Source: Pseudomonas sp. NFIX28 (GTDB taxonomy: Bacteria; Pseudomonadota; Gammaproteobacteria; Pseudomonadales; Pseudomonadaceae). From it: a stretch of 64,000 nucleotides of DNA. Numbering within the stretch: the stretch's first letter is position 1; every line of letters begins with the position of its first letter. Location of the stretch: positions 1 to 64,000 of the forward strand of contig NZ_FNPW01000005.1 in the NCBI RefSeq assembly GCF_900107395.1, written 5' to 3'. The notes under the pieces were generated by a model. It worked only from the letters and a program-made list of their open reading frames with translations. It made no database searches and was not told the origin of the DNA. Shown here in pieces: positions 9,571 through 19,006 of this stretch. A program made the position numbers and the translations under genes.

Positions 9571-10677
9571 ATGCTGCTTTCTCTCGAACCCCGCGGCCAG
9601 CAATCGCGCCTGATGCTCTGGTGCTCGCCGCTGTTGGCCGCCGCCCTGACCCTGTGCTGTGGCTCGCTGCTGTTCGTCGCCCTGGGCCACGCCCCGCTGG
9701 AAACCCTGCACACCTTGCTGATCGCCCCGATCAGCGACCTGTATGGCGTCTCGGAACTGCTGGTCAAGGCCCTGCCGATCCTGCTCTGCGCCCTCGGCCT
9801 GGCCGTGGCGTACCAGGCGCGGATCTGGAACATCGGCGCCGAAGGCCAGCTGCTGCTCGGCGCCCTGGCCGGCAGCGCGCTGGCGGTGAACATCATCGAC
9901 CTGCAAAGCCGCTGGGCGCTGGTGCTGATCCTGCTCACCGGCACCCTGGCCGGCGCCGCCTGGGCCGGCCTCACCGCCTGGTTGCGCACGCACTTCAACG
10001 CCAATGAAATCCTCACCAGCATCATGCTCAACTACATCGCCCTGAACCTGCTGCTGTATTGCGTGCACGGGCCGCTGAAAGACCCGGCCGGGTTCAACTT
10101 CCCCGAGTCGGCGATGTTCGGCGATGCCAGCCGCCTGCCGCTGCTTCTGGAAGACGGCCGGGTGCACGCCGGGGTGTATTTCGCCCTGCTGGCCCTGGTG
10201 GCGGTGTGGGTGCTGCTGCAAAAAAGCTTCGTCGGCTTCCAGATCAAAGTGCTGGGGCTGGACAAGCGCGCCGCCGGCTTCGTCGGTTTTCGCGAGAAGC
10301 GCCTGATTTGGCTGGCGCTGCTGATCAGCGGCGGGCTCGCCGGCCTGGCCGGGGTGTGCGAAGTCACCGGCCCCATCGGCCAGTTGGTGCCGCAGGTTTC
10401 GCCCGGCTATGGCTATGCGGCGATCACCGTGGCCTTTCTCGGCCGCCTGCACCCCATCGGCATCCTGTTCTCCAGCCTGCTGATGGCGCTGCTGTACATC
10501 GGCGGCGAAAATGCGCAGATGAGCCTCAACCTGCCACAAGCCATCACCCAATTGTTCCAGGGCATGATGCTGTTCTTCCTACTGGCCAGTGACGTGCTGA
10601 TTCTCTATCGGCCGCGCCTGCACCTGCGCTGGGCACGTCGCGCCGCCCCCCCTTCCGTGCAGGCAGGAGCGCTGTGA
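9571..10677 (+). CDS. ABC transporter permease (BMP type, first subunit)
   Basis: A 368-aa integral membrane permease with about 9 to 10 hydrophobic segments and the EGQLLLGAL and NEILTSIMLNYIALN blocks of the branched-chain/sugar/nucleoside permease family (NupB/YufP-like). It follows the ATPase by 15 bp and touches the second permease, so the three form one operon. It contributes one half of the transmembrane channel. Confidence 0.92.
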   Translation: MLLSLEPRGQQSRLMLWCSPLLAAALTLCCGSLLFVALGHAPLETLHTLLIAPISDLYGVSELLVKALPILLCALGLAVAYQARIWNIGAEGQLLLGALAGSALAVNIIDLQSRWALVLILLTGTLAGAAWAGLTAWLRTHFNANEILTSIMLNYIALNLLLYCVHGPLKDPAGFNFPESAMFGDASRLPLLLEDGRVHAGVYFALLALVAVWVLLQKSFVGFQIKVLGLDKRAAGFVGFREKRLIWLALLISGGLAGLAGVCEVTGPIGQLVPQVSPGYGYAAITVAFLGRLHPIGILFSSLLMALLYIGGENAQMSLNLPQAITQLFQGMMLFFLLASDVLILYRPRLHLRWARRAAPPSVQAGAL

Positions 10678-11603
10678 TGGATATCGATCTGTTGAGCAAT
10701 ATTTTCTACGCCATGATCCGCTGCGGTACGCCGCTGCTGCTGGTGGCCCTGGGCGAACTGATCTGCGAGAAGAGCGGCGTCCTCAACCTCGGCCAGGAAG
10801 GCATGATGCTGTTTGGCGCGGTGATCGGTTTTATCGTCGCCCTGAACAGCGGCAACTTGTGGCTCGGCGTGCTGCTGGCGATGCTCGCCGGCATGCTGTT
10901 GTCGGCGCTGTTCGCCCTGGTGGCGCTGGTGTTCAACGCCAACCAGGTGGCCAGCGGCCTGGCCCTGACCATCTTTGGGGTCGGGCTGTCGAGCTTCGTC
11001 GGTGCCAGCTGGGTCGGTAAACCACTGGCCGGGTTCGAGCCGATGGCGATTCCGCTGCTCAGCGAAATCCCCTTGATCGGGCGCATGCTGTTTGCCCAGG
11101 ACCTGCTGGTCTACCTGTCTTTCGCCCTGTTCGCCCTGGTGGCCTGGGTGATCCTGAAAAGCCGGGTCGGCCTGATCATCCAGGCGGTCGGCGAAAACCC
11201 CGACGCGGCCAGCGCCATGGGCCTGCCGGTATTGCGGGTACGCACCCTGGCGGTGTTGTTCGGCGGTGCCATGGCCGGCCTGGCCGGGGCTTACCTGTCC
11301 CTGGCCTATACGCCGATGTGGGCGGAAAACATGAGCGCCGGTCGCGGCTGGATCGCCCTCGCGCTGGTGGTGTTCGCCAGCTGGCGGGTGTGGCGCCTGC
11401 TGCTCGGCGCCTACCTGTTCGGCCTCGCCAGCATCCTGCACCTGGTGGCGCAAGGTCTGGGTCTGGCGATCCCTTCGAACCTCTTGGCGATGCTGCCGTA
11501 TGCCGCGACCATCCTGGTGCTGGTGCTGCTGTCCCGGGATGCGCTGCGCACCCGCCTGTATGCGCCGGTGTCGCTGGGGCAGCCGTGGCAGGCGGGGCGT
11601 TAG
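10677..11603 (+). CDS. ABC transporter permease (BMP type, second subunit)
   Basis: A 308-aa permease with 8 to 9 hydrophobic segments and the family motif LNLGQEGMMLFGA near residue 35 (NupC/YufQ-like). ATG 10677 overlaps the TGA of the first permease by one base, which implies translational coupling; a GTG one codon earlier is an alternative start. AGGAG lies about 11 bp upstream. Confidence 0.92.
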   Translation: MDIDLLSNIFYAMIRCGTPLLLVALGELICEKSGVLNLGQEGMMLFGAVIGFIVALNSGNLWLGVLLAMLAGMLLSALFALVALVFNANQVASGLALTIFGVGLSSFVGASWVGKPLAGFEPMAIPLLSEIPLIGRMLFAQDLLVYLSFALFALVAWVILKSRVGLIIQAVGENPDAASAMGLPVLRVRTLAVLFGGAMAGLAGAYLSLAYTPMWAENMSAGRGWIALALVVFASWRVWRLLLGAYLFGLASILHLVAQGLGLAIPSNLLAMLPYAATILVLVLLSRDALRTRLYAPVSLGQPWQAGR

Positions 11604-11643
11604 ATAGCGTTCGGGTGGGGGTTTTCGCGGGCAAGCCTCGCTC

Positions 11644-12063
11644 CTACGGAATATCGAGGCGTCTGTCCTGCTCGCGAACCGGCCACAGTTGCGCCACTGC
11701 CCAGGCCAGTTCGAAAAACAGGATCACGCCGATCAAGGCCGTGCCGCCATGGGCCAGGGCGTAGACCTGCCAGGTGGCGAACAGCAGCCGGCCGGCGGCG
11801 TCGTAGCGGCCGAAGGCCAGTTGCGGATCGCGGATGCGCAGCACCGACCAGACGCAGACGATCGAACCCATCAGGTTGACCATCAACATATGCATGGGCT
11901 CGAACGGCGGCAGTGCGCCGGGCAGGTCGAGGGCCTGGCTCCACTGCTGCATCAGCCCGTGCAGGAAGAGAAAGCTCCAGGGGGTGACAAAGGCGGCGGT
12001 GACGATCAGGTCGTACCAACCGCTGGCCCGCACCAATTGGCGGTATTGCGCTGTGCTCCACAT
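11644..12063 (-). CDS. Small four-TM membrane protein
   Basis: A 139-aa protein with four hydrophobic segments (about residues 15-35, 50-70, 80-105 and 110-130). I do not recognise a characterised family. ATG 12063 is chosen because GGAGCGAC lies 8-10 bp upstream; the longer frame to 12093 lacks a site. It is divergent from a MerR regulator, and a MerR-type promoter with a 19-bp spacer points at this gene, so it is probably the direct target of that regulator. The substrate or role is unknown. Confidence 0.75.
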   Translation of the reverse strand: MWSTAQYRQLVRASGWYDLIVTAAFVTPWSFLFLHGLMQQWSQALDLPGALPPFEPMHMLMVNLMGSIVCVWSVLRIRDPQLAFGRYDAAGRLLFATWQVYALAHGGTALIGVILFFELAWAVAQLWPVREQDRRLDIP

Positions 12064-12094
12064 AAAGGTCGCTCCGGATATCAAGGAGCACACA

Positions 12095-12125
12095 GGCTAA
12101 AGCCTGGAGTATGCTCCAGGGTCAA
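12095..12125 (-). promoter_or_regulatory. MerR-type promoter/operator
   Basis: On the minus strand, -35 TTGACC (12120-12125) and -10-like TTAGCC (12095-12100) are separated by 19 bp. The spacer holds a near-perfect palindrome, CCTGGAG/CTCCAGG (12103-12109 and 12114-12120). An overlong spacer with a central palindrome is the hallmark of MerR-controlled promoters. It drives the small membrane protein; the regulator gene starts 20 bp to the right. Confidence 0.75.
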
Positions 12126-12144
12126 GCCCTTCCGAGACTCCAGC

Positions 12145-12495
12145 ATGCGCATCGGTGAACTTGCCCAGGCCTGCGCCGTCAGCCGCGATACCCTGCGTTT
12201 TTACGAGCAGCGCGGGTTAATCGCAGCACAACGCAGCGCCAACGGCTATCGTGAATACCCCAGCGACATGGTGCAGCTGGTGCTCTACATCAAGACCGCG
12301 CAACGCCTGGGCTTCAGCCTCGGCGAGATCGGCAGCAGCGTTGCCGCGCTGTGGCAGGCCAGCGATCCGGATAGCGCGGTGACGCAATTGCTGCAAGACA
12401 AACTGACCCTGATCGAGACCCGCATCAGCGAACTGGGCGAGTTGCGCCAGGAACTGCAACGACGGCTCGGCCAGCGTTGTCCCTTAAATCCATGA
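12145..12495 (+). CDS. MerR-family regulator
   Basis: A 116-aa MerR regulator. The N-terminal winged helix (MRIGELAQACAVSRDTLRFY, about residues 1-20, then YEQRGLI) is followed by a dimerisation helix. It lacks an obvious metal-binding cysteine pair: the only cysteines are Cys10 and the one in QRCPLNP at the C-terminus. This suggests an organic or redox signal rather than a metal, by inference. It shares a divergent region with the membrane protein and precedes an SDR gene by 25 bp. Confidence 0.88.
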   Translation: MRIGELAQACAVSRDTLRFYEQRGLIAAQRSANGYREYPSDMVQLVLYIKTAQRLGFSLGEIGSSVAALWQASDPDSAVTQLLQDKLTLIETRISELGELRQELQRRLGQRCPLNP

Positions 12496-12520
12496 TCTTC
12501 ACTCATCAAGGAACTCCCGC

Positions 12521-13204
12521 ATGTCTACACCAAAAACCGCACTGATCATCGGCGCCTCCAGAGGCCTGGGCCTGGGCCTGGTGCAACGCCTGCTGGAAGA
12601 TGGCTGGCAAGTCACTGCCACCGTGCGCAACCCGCAAAAGGCCGAGGCGCTCGAAGCCCTGGGCCCGGTGCGCATCGAACAACTGGACATGGACGACCAG
12701 CAGGCGGTGATCGCCCTGAACCAGAAGCTCAAAGACCAGGTATTCGACCTGCTGTTCGTCAACGCCGGGGTCAAGGGGCCCGACGACCAGACGCCAGGCA
12801 AGGCGACCCTGGCGGAAGTCGGCCAATTGTTTTTCACCAACGCCGTGGCGCCGATCAACCTGGCCCAGCGTTTCCTCCCGCAGATCCGCCCGGACAGCGG
12901 CGTGCTGGCGTTCATGAGTTCGGTGCTGGGCAGCGTGACCATGCCCGACGCGCCGGAACTGGCGCTGTACAAGGCCAGCAAGGCGGCGCTGAACTCGATG
13001 ACCAACAGCTTGGTGACCCAGCTCGAGCAGAAACTCACCGTGCTGTCGCTGCACCCGGGCTGGGTGAAGACCGACATGGGCGGCGAAGGCGCGGACATCG
13101 ACGTCGAGACCAGCACCCGCGGCCTGATCGAGCAGGTCAACGCCTATACCGGCAAGGGCGGGCACTATTTCGTCAACTACAAGGGCGAAACCATTCCCTG
13201 GTAA
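12521..13204 (+). CDS. Short-chain dehydrogenase/reductase
   Basis: A 227-aa classical SDR. The nucleotide-binding GASRGLGLGL lies at residues 10-19, NAGVKG near 83, and the active-site YKASKAALN near residue 148 with the preceding serine. A good Shine-Dalgarno (AAGGAA) lies just upstream. It follows the MerR gene and is probably co-transcribed with it. Substrate unknown; carbonyl or quinone detoxification would fit a MerR-regulated SDR but is inference. Confidence 0.88.
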   Translation: MSTPKTALIIGASRGLGLGLVQRLLEDGWQVTATVRNPQKAEALEALGPVRIEQLDMDDQQAVIALNQKLKDQVFDLLFVNAGVKGPDDQTPGKATLAEVGQLFFTNAVAPINLAQRFLPQIRPDSGVLAFMSSVLGSVTMPDAPELALYKASKAALNSMTNSLVTQLEQKLTVLSLHPGWVKTDMGGEGADIDVETSTRGLIEQVNAYTGKGGHYFVNYKGETIPW

Positions 13205-13266
13205 GCCTGCACCTGTAGCCGCTGCCGACATCGCAGCGCCCAGTTCGTGGTCGAGCGCCGGACGCC

Positions 13267-13328
13267 ATCGCGGGCAAGCCTCGCTCCTACAGTCACCGCC
13301 GTATGTAGGAGCGAGGCTTGCCCGCGAT
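13267..13328. repeat. Paired REP elements (inverted)
   Basis: Two copies of the Pseudomonas repeat GCGGGCAAGCCTCGCTCC face each other, giving 25-bp perfect arms (13267-13291 and 13304-13328) and a 12-nt loop. It lies between the SDR and 8-oxoguanine deaminase genes, as is usual for REP sites at gene ends. Confidence 0.9.
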
Positions 13329-13447
13329 AGACCGCGCAGCGGTCTCCCCGTAAACTGCGCACCTCGCCCCCGTGGCGACCCTGGATCAGCAGACAGGGCA
13401 ACACTGAGCTGGCTAACCTGAACCCACTTTCAGAGGAGCCGGCCACC

Positions 13448-14806
13448 ATGCCTGCGACCCGTACCTGGTTAAAAAATCCCCTCGCCATTTTCACTGGCAA
13501 TGCCCTCGACGCCCGCGGCGGCCTGGTGCTGCAAGACGGCCTGATCGTCGAAGTGCTCGGCGCCGGCCAGCAACCCGCCCAGCCCTGTGGACAGGTCTTC
13601 GATGCCCGCGAGCACGTGCTGCTGCCGGGGCTGATCAACACCCATCACCACTTCTATCAAACCCTGACCCGCGCCTGGGCGCCGGTGGTCAACCAGCCGC
13701 TGTTCCCCTGGCTGAAAACCCTGTACCCGGTCTGGGCGCGGCTGACCCCGGAAAAACTCGCCCTGGCCAGTAAAGTGGCGCTGGCCGAGCTGCTGCTGTC
13801 CGGCTGCACCACCGCTGCCGACCACCATTACCTGTTCTCCGAAGGCCTGGAAAACGCCATCGACGTGCAGGTCGCCAGCGTGCGCGAACTGGGCATGCGC
13901 GCCATGCTTACCCGCGGTTCCATGAGCCTCGGCGAGGCGGATGGCGGCCTGCCGCCGCAGCAGACCGTGCAGCAGGGCGAGGTGATTCTCGCCGACAGCC
14001 AGCGGCTGATCGCCGCGTACCACGAACGCGGCGCCGGCGCGCAGATCCAGATCGCCCTGGCGCCCTGCTCGCCGTTCTCGGTGACCCCAGAGATCATGGC
14101 GGCCAGCGCCGAGCTGGCGGAAAAACTCGACGTGCGCCTGCACACCCACCTGGCGGAAACCCTCGACGAGGAAGACTTCTGCCTGCAACGCTTCGGCCTG
14201 CGCACCGTGGATTACCTGGACAGCGTCGGCTGGCTCGGCCCGCGCACCTGGCTGGCCCACGGCATCCATTTCAACCCCGATGAAATCGCCCGCCTCGGCG
14301 CCGCCGGGACCGGCATCTGCCATTGCCCGAGCTCCAACATGCGCCTGGCCTCCGGCATCTGCCCGACCCTGGATCTGACCGACGCCGGCGCGCCCGTCGG
14401 CCTGGGCGTGGATGGCTCGGCCTCGAACGACGCCTCCAACATGATTCTCGAAACCCGGCAGGCCCTGTACCTGCAACGCCTGCGCTACGGCGCCGAAAAG
14501 ATCACCCCGGAGCTGGTGCTGGGCTGGGCCACCCAGGGCTCGGCACGGCTGCTGGGACGCAACGATATTGGCGAGCTGGCCGTGGGCAAGCAGGCCGACC
14601 TGGCGCTGTTCAAGCTCGATGAGCTGCGCTTCTCCGGCAGCCATGACCCGCTCTCGGCATTGCTGCTGTGCGGCGCGGATCGCGCGGACCGGGTGATGGT
14701 CGGCGGCCAGTGGCGGGTGATCGACGGGCAGGTCGAGGGCCTGGATGTGCGGGGCCTGATTGCCGATCACCGGCAGGCGGCCCGGGAGTTGATTGGCGGC
14801 GCCTGA
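13448..14806 (+). CDS. 8-oxoguanine deaminase (amidohydrolase)
   Basis: A 452-aa metal-dependent amidohydrolase of the AtzA/TrzN/guanine-deaminase branch. Metal and catalytic residues are visible in NTHHHFYQT (about residue 64), HTHLAETLDEE (about 232), HGIHF (about 270) and GVDGSASND (about 320). It closely resembles the PA0142-type enzyme that deaminates 8-oxoguanine to urate, and sits in the same gene neighbourhood. GAGGAGCC lies upstream of ATG 13448. Older annotations call this family hydroxydechloroatrazine ethylaminohydrolase. It would remove oxidised guanine and feed purine breakdown. Confidence 0.88.
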   Translation: MPATRTWLKNPLAIFTGNALDARGGLVLQDGLIVEVLGAGQQPAQPCGQVFDAREHVLLPGLINTHHHFYQTLTRAWAPVVNQPLFPWLKTLYPVWARLTPEKLALASKVALAELLLSGCTTAADHHYLFSEGLENAIDVQVASVRELGMRAMLTRGSMSLGEADGGLPPQQTVQQGEVILADSQRLIAAYHERGAGAQIQIALAPCSPFSVTPEIMAASAELAEKLDVRLHTHLAETLDEEDFCLQRFGLRTVDYLDSVGWLGPRTWLAHGIHFNPDEIARLGAAGTGICHCPSSNMRLASGICPTLDLTDAGAPVGLGVDGSASNDASNMILETRQALYLQRLRYGAEKITPELVLGWATQGSARLLGRNDIGELAVGKQADLALFKLDELRFSGSHDPLSALLLCGADRADRVMVGGQWRVIDGQVEGLDVRGLIADHRQAARELIGGA

Positions 14807-15130
14807 CCCGGGCGTTTCGCAAGCAAGCTGTAGCGCCCGCAACCCGGATGCATCGAGCAGGCAGCGATCAGCCAAGGGCTGCGTGAGCCTCCAGCGTTTC
14901 GTGCACCAGCGCATGGCGTGGCTGCCCAAGGTGCACCGGGATGATCCCGCGCCGATCGAGCGGGCCTCTTCGCGGGCAAGCCTCGCTCCTACAGAAGCTG
15001 CATGTCCTGTAGGAGCGAGGCTTGCCCGCGAAGGCATCGCCCGGTTCCGAAAAATTTTGTTGTCTTGTTGGTCAGCTATTTGCATTGAGCTGCTCACGCC
15101 TTGCCCCACAACAAAATGGAGTCCGGATTC
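14807..15130. other. Gene-free 324-bp spacer with REP pair
   Basis: No gene seen. It contains an inverted REP pair with 26-bp perfect arms (14969-14994 and 15007-15032). The last 90 bases are AT-richer and should carry the promoter of the binding-protein gene; GGAG (15118-15121) is its ribosome site. Confidence 0.7.
14969..15032. repeat. Paired REP elements (inverted)
   Basis: Same repeat family as at 13267: 26-bp perfect arms around a 12-nt loop. It separates the 8-oxoguanine deaminase from the BMP binding-protein gene. Confidence 0.9.
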
Positions 15131-16213
15131 ATGCATAAACGCCCACTGCAAAAATTGCTATGCGCCCTCACCGCGGCCATCGGCCTGAGCCTCTCGCTGA
15201 GCGCCAGCGCCGCCGATCCGCTGAAGGTCGGCTTCGTCTACATCGGCCCGATCGGCGACCACGGCTGGACCTATCAGCATGAACAGGGGCGCCTGGCGCT
15301 GGTGGAGAAATTCGGCGAACAGATCAAGACCAACTATGTGGAGAACGTCGCCGAAGGCGCCGACGCCGAGCGGGTGATCCGCAACATGGCCAAGGACAAG
15401 TACGACCTGATCTTCACCACTTCCTTCGGCTACATGAACCCGACCCTGAAAGTCGCCAGGCAATTCCCCAAGACCACCTTCGAACACGCCACCGGCTACA
15501 AGCAGGACAAGAACCTCGGCACTTACCTGGCCCGCACCTATGAGGGTCGCTACGTCGGTGGCTTCCTCGCGGCGAAGATGACCAAGAGCAAGAAGGTCGG
15601 CTACATCGCCTCCTTCCCGATCCCGGAAGTGATCCGCGACATCAACGCCATCCAGCTGGCGCTGAACAAGTACAACCCGGGCACCGAGATCAAGGTGGTA
15701 TGGGTCAACTCCTGGTTCGACCCGGGCAAGGAAGCCGATGCCGCCAATGCCCTGATCGACCAGGGCGCCGACGTGATCTTCCAGCACACCGACAGCCCGG
15801 CGCCGATCCAGGCCGCCGAACGCCGTGGCGTGTACGCCGTGGGCTACGCCTCGGACATGGCTCACTTCGGGCCGAAAGCGGTGCTGACCTCCATCGTCAA
15901 CGACTGGGGGCCGCATTACATCCAGGCCACCCAGGGCGTGCTCGACCACAGCTGGAAATCCCAGGACTACTGGGGCGGCCTGAAGGAAGGCACGGTCGAG
16001 CTGCCGATCAGCAATCTGGTGCCGGCTGACGTCAAGCGTGAGGCCGAGCAGATCATCGCCGACATCAAGAGCGGCGCCTTCCATCCGTTCACCGGGCCGA
16101 TCAAGGACCAGGCCGGCGTGGAGAAACTCGCCGCCGGGGTCAGCGCCAGCAACGCGGAACTGGCATCGATGAACTATTACGTGGAAGGCATGAAGGCCGA
16201 CATTCCGAAATGA
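15131..16213 (+). CDS. BMP-family ABC transporter substrate-binding lipoprotein-like protein
   Basis: A 360-aa exported binding protein of the BMP/Med/PnrA family, which binds purine nucleosides in several bacteria. A signal peptide ends near residue 26 (SLSASA/AD); no lipobox cysteine is present, so it is probably periplasmic and soluble. Family blocks: GPIGDHGWTYQHEQGR, DLIFTTSFGYMNP, and VIFQHTDSPAPIQAAERRG. Start 15131 has GGAG at the right distance; the frame back to 15101 is rejected. It is the likely partner of the ATPase and permeases at 7990-11603, from which it is separated by unrelated genes. Confidence 0.9.
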   Translation: MHKRPLQKLLCALTAAIGLSLSLSASAADPLKVGFVYIGPIGDHGWTYQHEQGRLALVEKFGEQIKTNYVENVAEGADAERVIRNMAKDKYDLIFTTSFGYMNPTLKVARQFPKTTFEHATGYKQDKNLGTYLARTYEGRYVGGFLAAKMTKSKKVGYIASFPIPEVIRDINAIQLALNKYNPGTEIKVVWVNSWFDPGKEADAANALIDQGADVIFQHTDSPAPIQAAERRGVYAVGYASDMAHFGPKAVLTSIVNDWGPHYIQATQGVLDHSWKSQDYWGGLKEGTVELPISNLVPADVKREAEQIIADIKSGAFHPFTGPIKDQAGVEKLAAGVSASNAELASMNYYVEGMKADIPK

Positions 16214-16226
16214 CTCGCTGATCCCT

Positions 16227-16340
16227 GTTGCCGCTGCCGCAGGCTGCGACAGCCCGGGCTACGCCGGTCCAAGGACTTGCGGCGTCCTTGAGACCGCCAC
16301 GACCGTTCCGGTCGATCGCAGCCTGCGGCAGCGGCTACAG
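16227..16340. repeat. REP element pair (GCCGCTGCCGCAGGCTGCGA type)
   Basis: An inverted pair of the second Pseudomonas REP family flanks an imperfectly symmetrical core in the gap between the binding protein and the oxygenase. The same family recurs at 18533-19003 and 28213-28312. Confidence 0.85.
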
Positions 16341-16367
16341 GGCAGTGATTACTTTGAGAGCATCTAT

Positions 16368-17333
16368 ATGAACCAGCTGCCAATCATCGACATCAGCCCG
16401 CTCTACGGCGACGACGCCCACGGCTGGAGCCGCGTCGCCCAGCAGATCGACCGCGCCTGCCGCGAGTGGGGGTTCTTCTATATCAAGGGCCACCCGATCA
16501 GCTCCGGGCGCATCGACCAGTTGCTCGACGCCGCCCGGCATTTCTTCGCCCTGCCGGCCGCCGAGAAACTCAAGATCGATATCACCCAGACCCGCCACCA
16601 TCGCGGCTATGGCGCGATTGCCACCGAGCAGTTGGACCCGGCCAAGCCCAGCGACCTCAAGGAAACCTTCGACATGGGCCTGCACCTGCCGGCCGGACAT
16701 CCCGAGGTGCTCGCGGAAAAACCGCTGCGCGGCAGCAACCGGCACCCGAATATCGCCGGCTGGGAAACCCTGATGGAGCAGCACTACCTGGACATGCAGG
16801 CCCTGGCCCAGACCCTGCTGCGGGCCATGACCCTGGCCCTGGGCATCGAGCGCGATTTTTTCGACAGCCGCTTCAAGGAGCCGGTCAGCGTCTTGCGCCT
16901 GATCCATTACCCGCCGCGGCATACCGCCAGCAGCGAGGAGCAGCAAGGCGCCGGCGCCCATACCGACTACGGCTGCATCACCCTGCTCTACCAGGACAGC
17001 GCCGGCGGCCTGCAGGTGCGCAACGTCCAGGGCCAGTGGATCGACGCGCCACCCATTGAGGGCACCTTCGTGGTCAACCTCGGCGACATGATGGCGCGCT
17101 GGAGCAACGACCGTTACCTGTCGACGCCGCACCGGGTGATCAGCCCGCTGGGGGTGGACCGCTACTCGATGCCGTTCTTCGCCGAGCCCCATCCGGATAC
17201 GCGCATCGAATGTCTGCCCGGCTGCCAGGATGCGGCGCACCCGCCCAAATACCCGGTGACCACCTGCGCCGAATTCCTGCTGTCGCGGTTCGCCGACACC
17301 TACGCCTACCGGCGCGAGCAGCAGGCCGTGTGA
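16368..17333 (+). CDS. 2-oxoglutarate/Fe(II)-dependent oxygenase
   Basis: A 321-aa member of the isopenicillin-N-synthase-like non-haem oxygenases. The N-terminal DIOX_N region (LPIIDISPLYGDD) leads to the iron ligands His and Asp in HTDYGC (about residue 197) and the distal His in STPHRVISP (about 254); the 2-oxoglutarate arginine is in RYSMPFF. Located between a purine transporter binding protein and a purine deaminase, as in P. aeruginosa PA0147, so a purine or nucleoside substrate such as xanthine is plausible but unproven. Confidence 0.88.
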   Translation: MNQLPIIDISPLYGDDAHGWSRVAQQIDRACREWGFFYIKGHPISSGRIDQLLDAARHFFALPAAEKLKIDITQTRHHRGYGAIATEQLDPAKPSDLKETFDMGLHLPAGHPEVLAEKPLRGSNRHPNIAGWETLMEQHYLDMQALAQTLLRAMTLALGIERDFFDSRFKEPVSVLRLIHYPPRHTASSEEQQGAGAHTDYGCITLLYQDSAGGLQVRNVQGQWIDAPPIEGTFVVNLGDMMARWSNDRYLSTPHRVISPLGVDRYSMPFFAEPHPDTRIECLPGCQDAAHPPKYPVTTCAEFLLSRFADTYAYRREQQAV

Positions 17334-17394
17334 TCCAGCGGTCGATCAGGTTTTGCCGAATCTTTCAGCGCCCGGCGGTAGAATGCCTGCCCTT

Positions 17395-18501
<1,107 letters not shown>

Positions 18502-18634
18502 CCCCCTCGCGGGCAGACTGCCCGCGATCCCTGTAGCCGCTGCCGCAGGCTGCGATCGACCGGAACGGTCGCAGCGATCTCAATGACGCCAGAGGTCCTG
18601 CGGACCTAACGCAGCCTGCGGCAGCGGCTACAGG

Positions 18635-18711
18635 TCAGGTGCCAATTTCGCTCAACTCCTCCAGCGCTTTGCCGGGCCTTCATCCCACCACCCAATCACG
18701 CCCGCAACCAT
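18635..18711 (-). pseudogene. Relic of an MFS transporter 3' end, copy 1
   Basis: Read on the minus strand, the last 14 codons before a TGA give PGKALEELSEIGT, compared with GKTLEELSEIGT at the end of the intact MFS gene at 19007. Further upstream similarity continues weakly for about 10 codons and includes a stop. It is a non-functional tail fragment of a diverged homologue, preserved inside a REP array. Confidence 0.7.
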
Positions 18712-18827
18712 GTAGCCGCTGCCGAAGGCTGCGATCGACCTGGGCGGCATTCCGACGTAGCGGGCGCCGCTCTTGGGGCCTGGAAGGTTCTTCGAACCTT
18801 ATCGCAGCCTGCGGCAGCGGCTACAGG

Positions 18828-18904
18828 TCAGCTGCCAATTTCGCTCAACTCCTCCAGCGCTTTGCCGGGCCTTCATCCCACCACCCAATCACGCCCGCAA
18901 CCAT
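18828..18904 (-). pseudogene. Relic of an MFS transporter 3' end, copy 2
   Basis: Identical to copy 1 except for one base near the end, which changes the last residue from Thr to Ser. The near identity of the two copies, against clear divergence from the functional gene, shows that the spacer was duplicated together with a REP pair. Confidence 0.7.
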
Positions 18905-19006
18905 GTAGCCGCTGCCGAAGGCTGCGATCGACCGGAACGGTCGCAGCGATCTCAATGACGCCTGAGGTCCTGCGGACCTAACGCAGCCTGCGGCAGCGGC
19001 TACGGG

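Larger units (their letters stand above)
18533..19003. repeat. Array of three REP pairs with repeated gene-tail segments
   Basis: Three inverted REP pairs (18533-18631, 18712-18824 and 18905-19003) alternate with two near-identical spacers of about 78 bp (18634-18711 and 18827-18904). Pairs 1 and 3 share almost the same core, while pair 2 has a different core. The third pair abuts the stop codon of the MFS gene. The spacers resemble the last 75 bp of that gene (see the relics below). Confidence 0.9.

Noticed and set aside
11600..12091. 163-codon minus-strand frame beside the four-TM protein
   Set aside because: An alternative frame of the same region, Arg/Pro-rich and without ribosome site; the 139-codon frame has membrane segments and a site.
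13267..13328. Rho-independent terminator
   Set aside because: The long hairpin is a REP pair without U tract; it may stall transcription but does not have terminator form.
18533..19003. Possible CRISPR array
   Set aside because: Units are about 180-193 bp, palindromic REP pairs with identical spacers; CRISPR spacers are short and unique.
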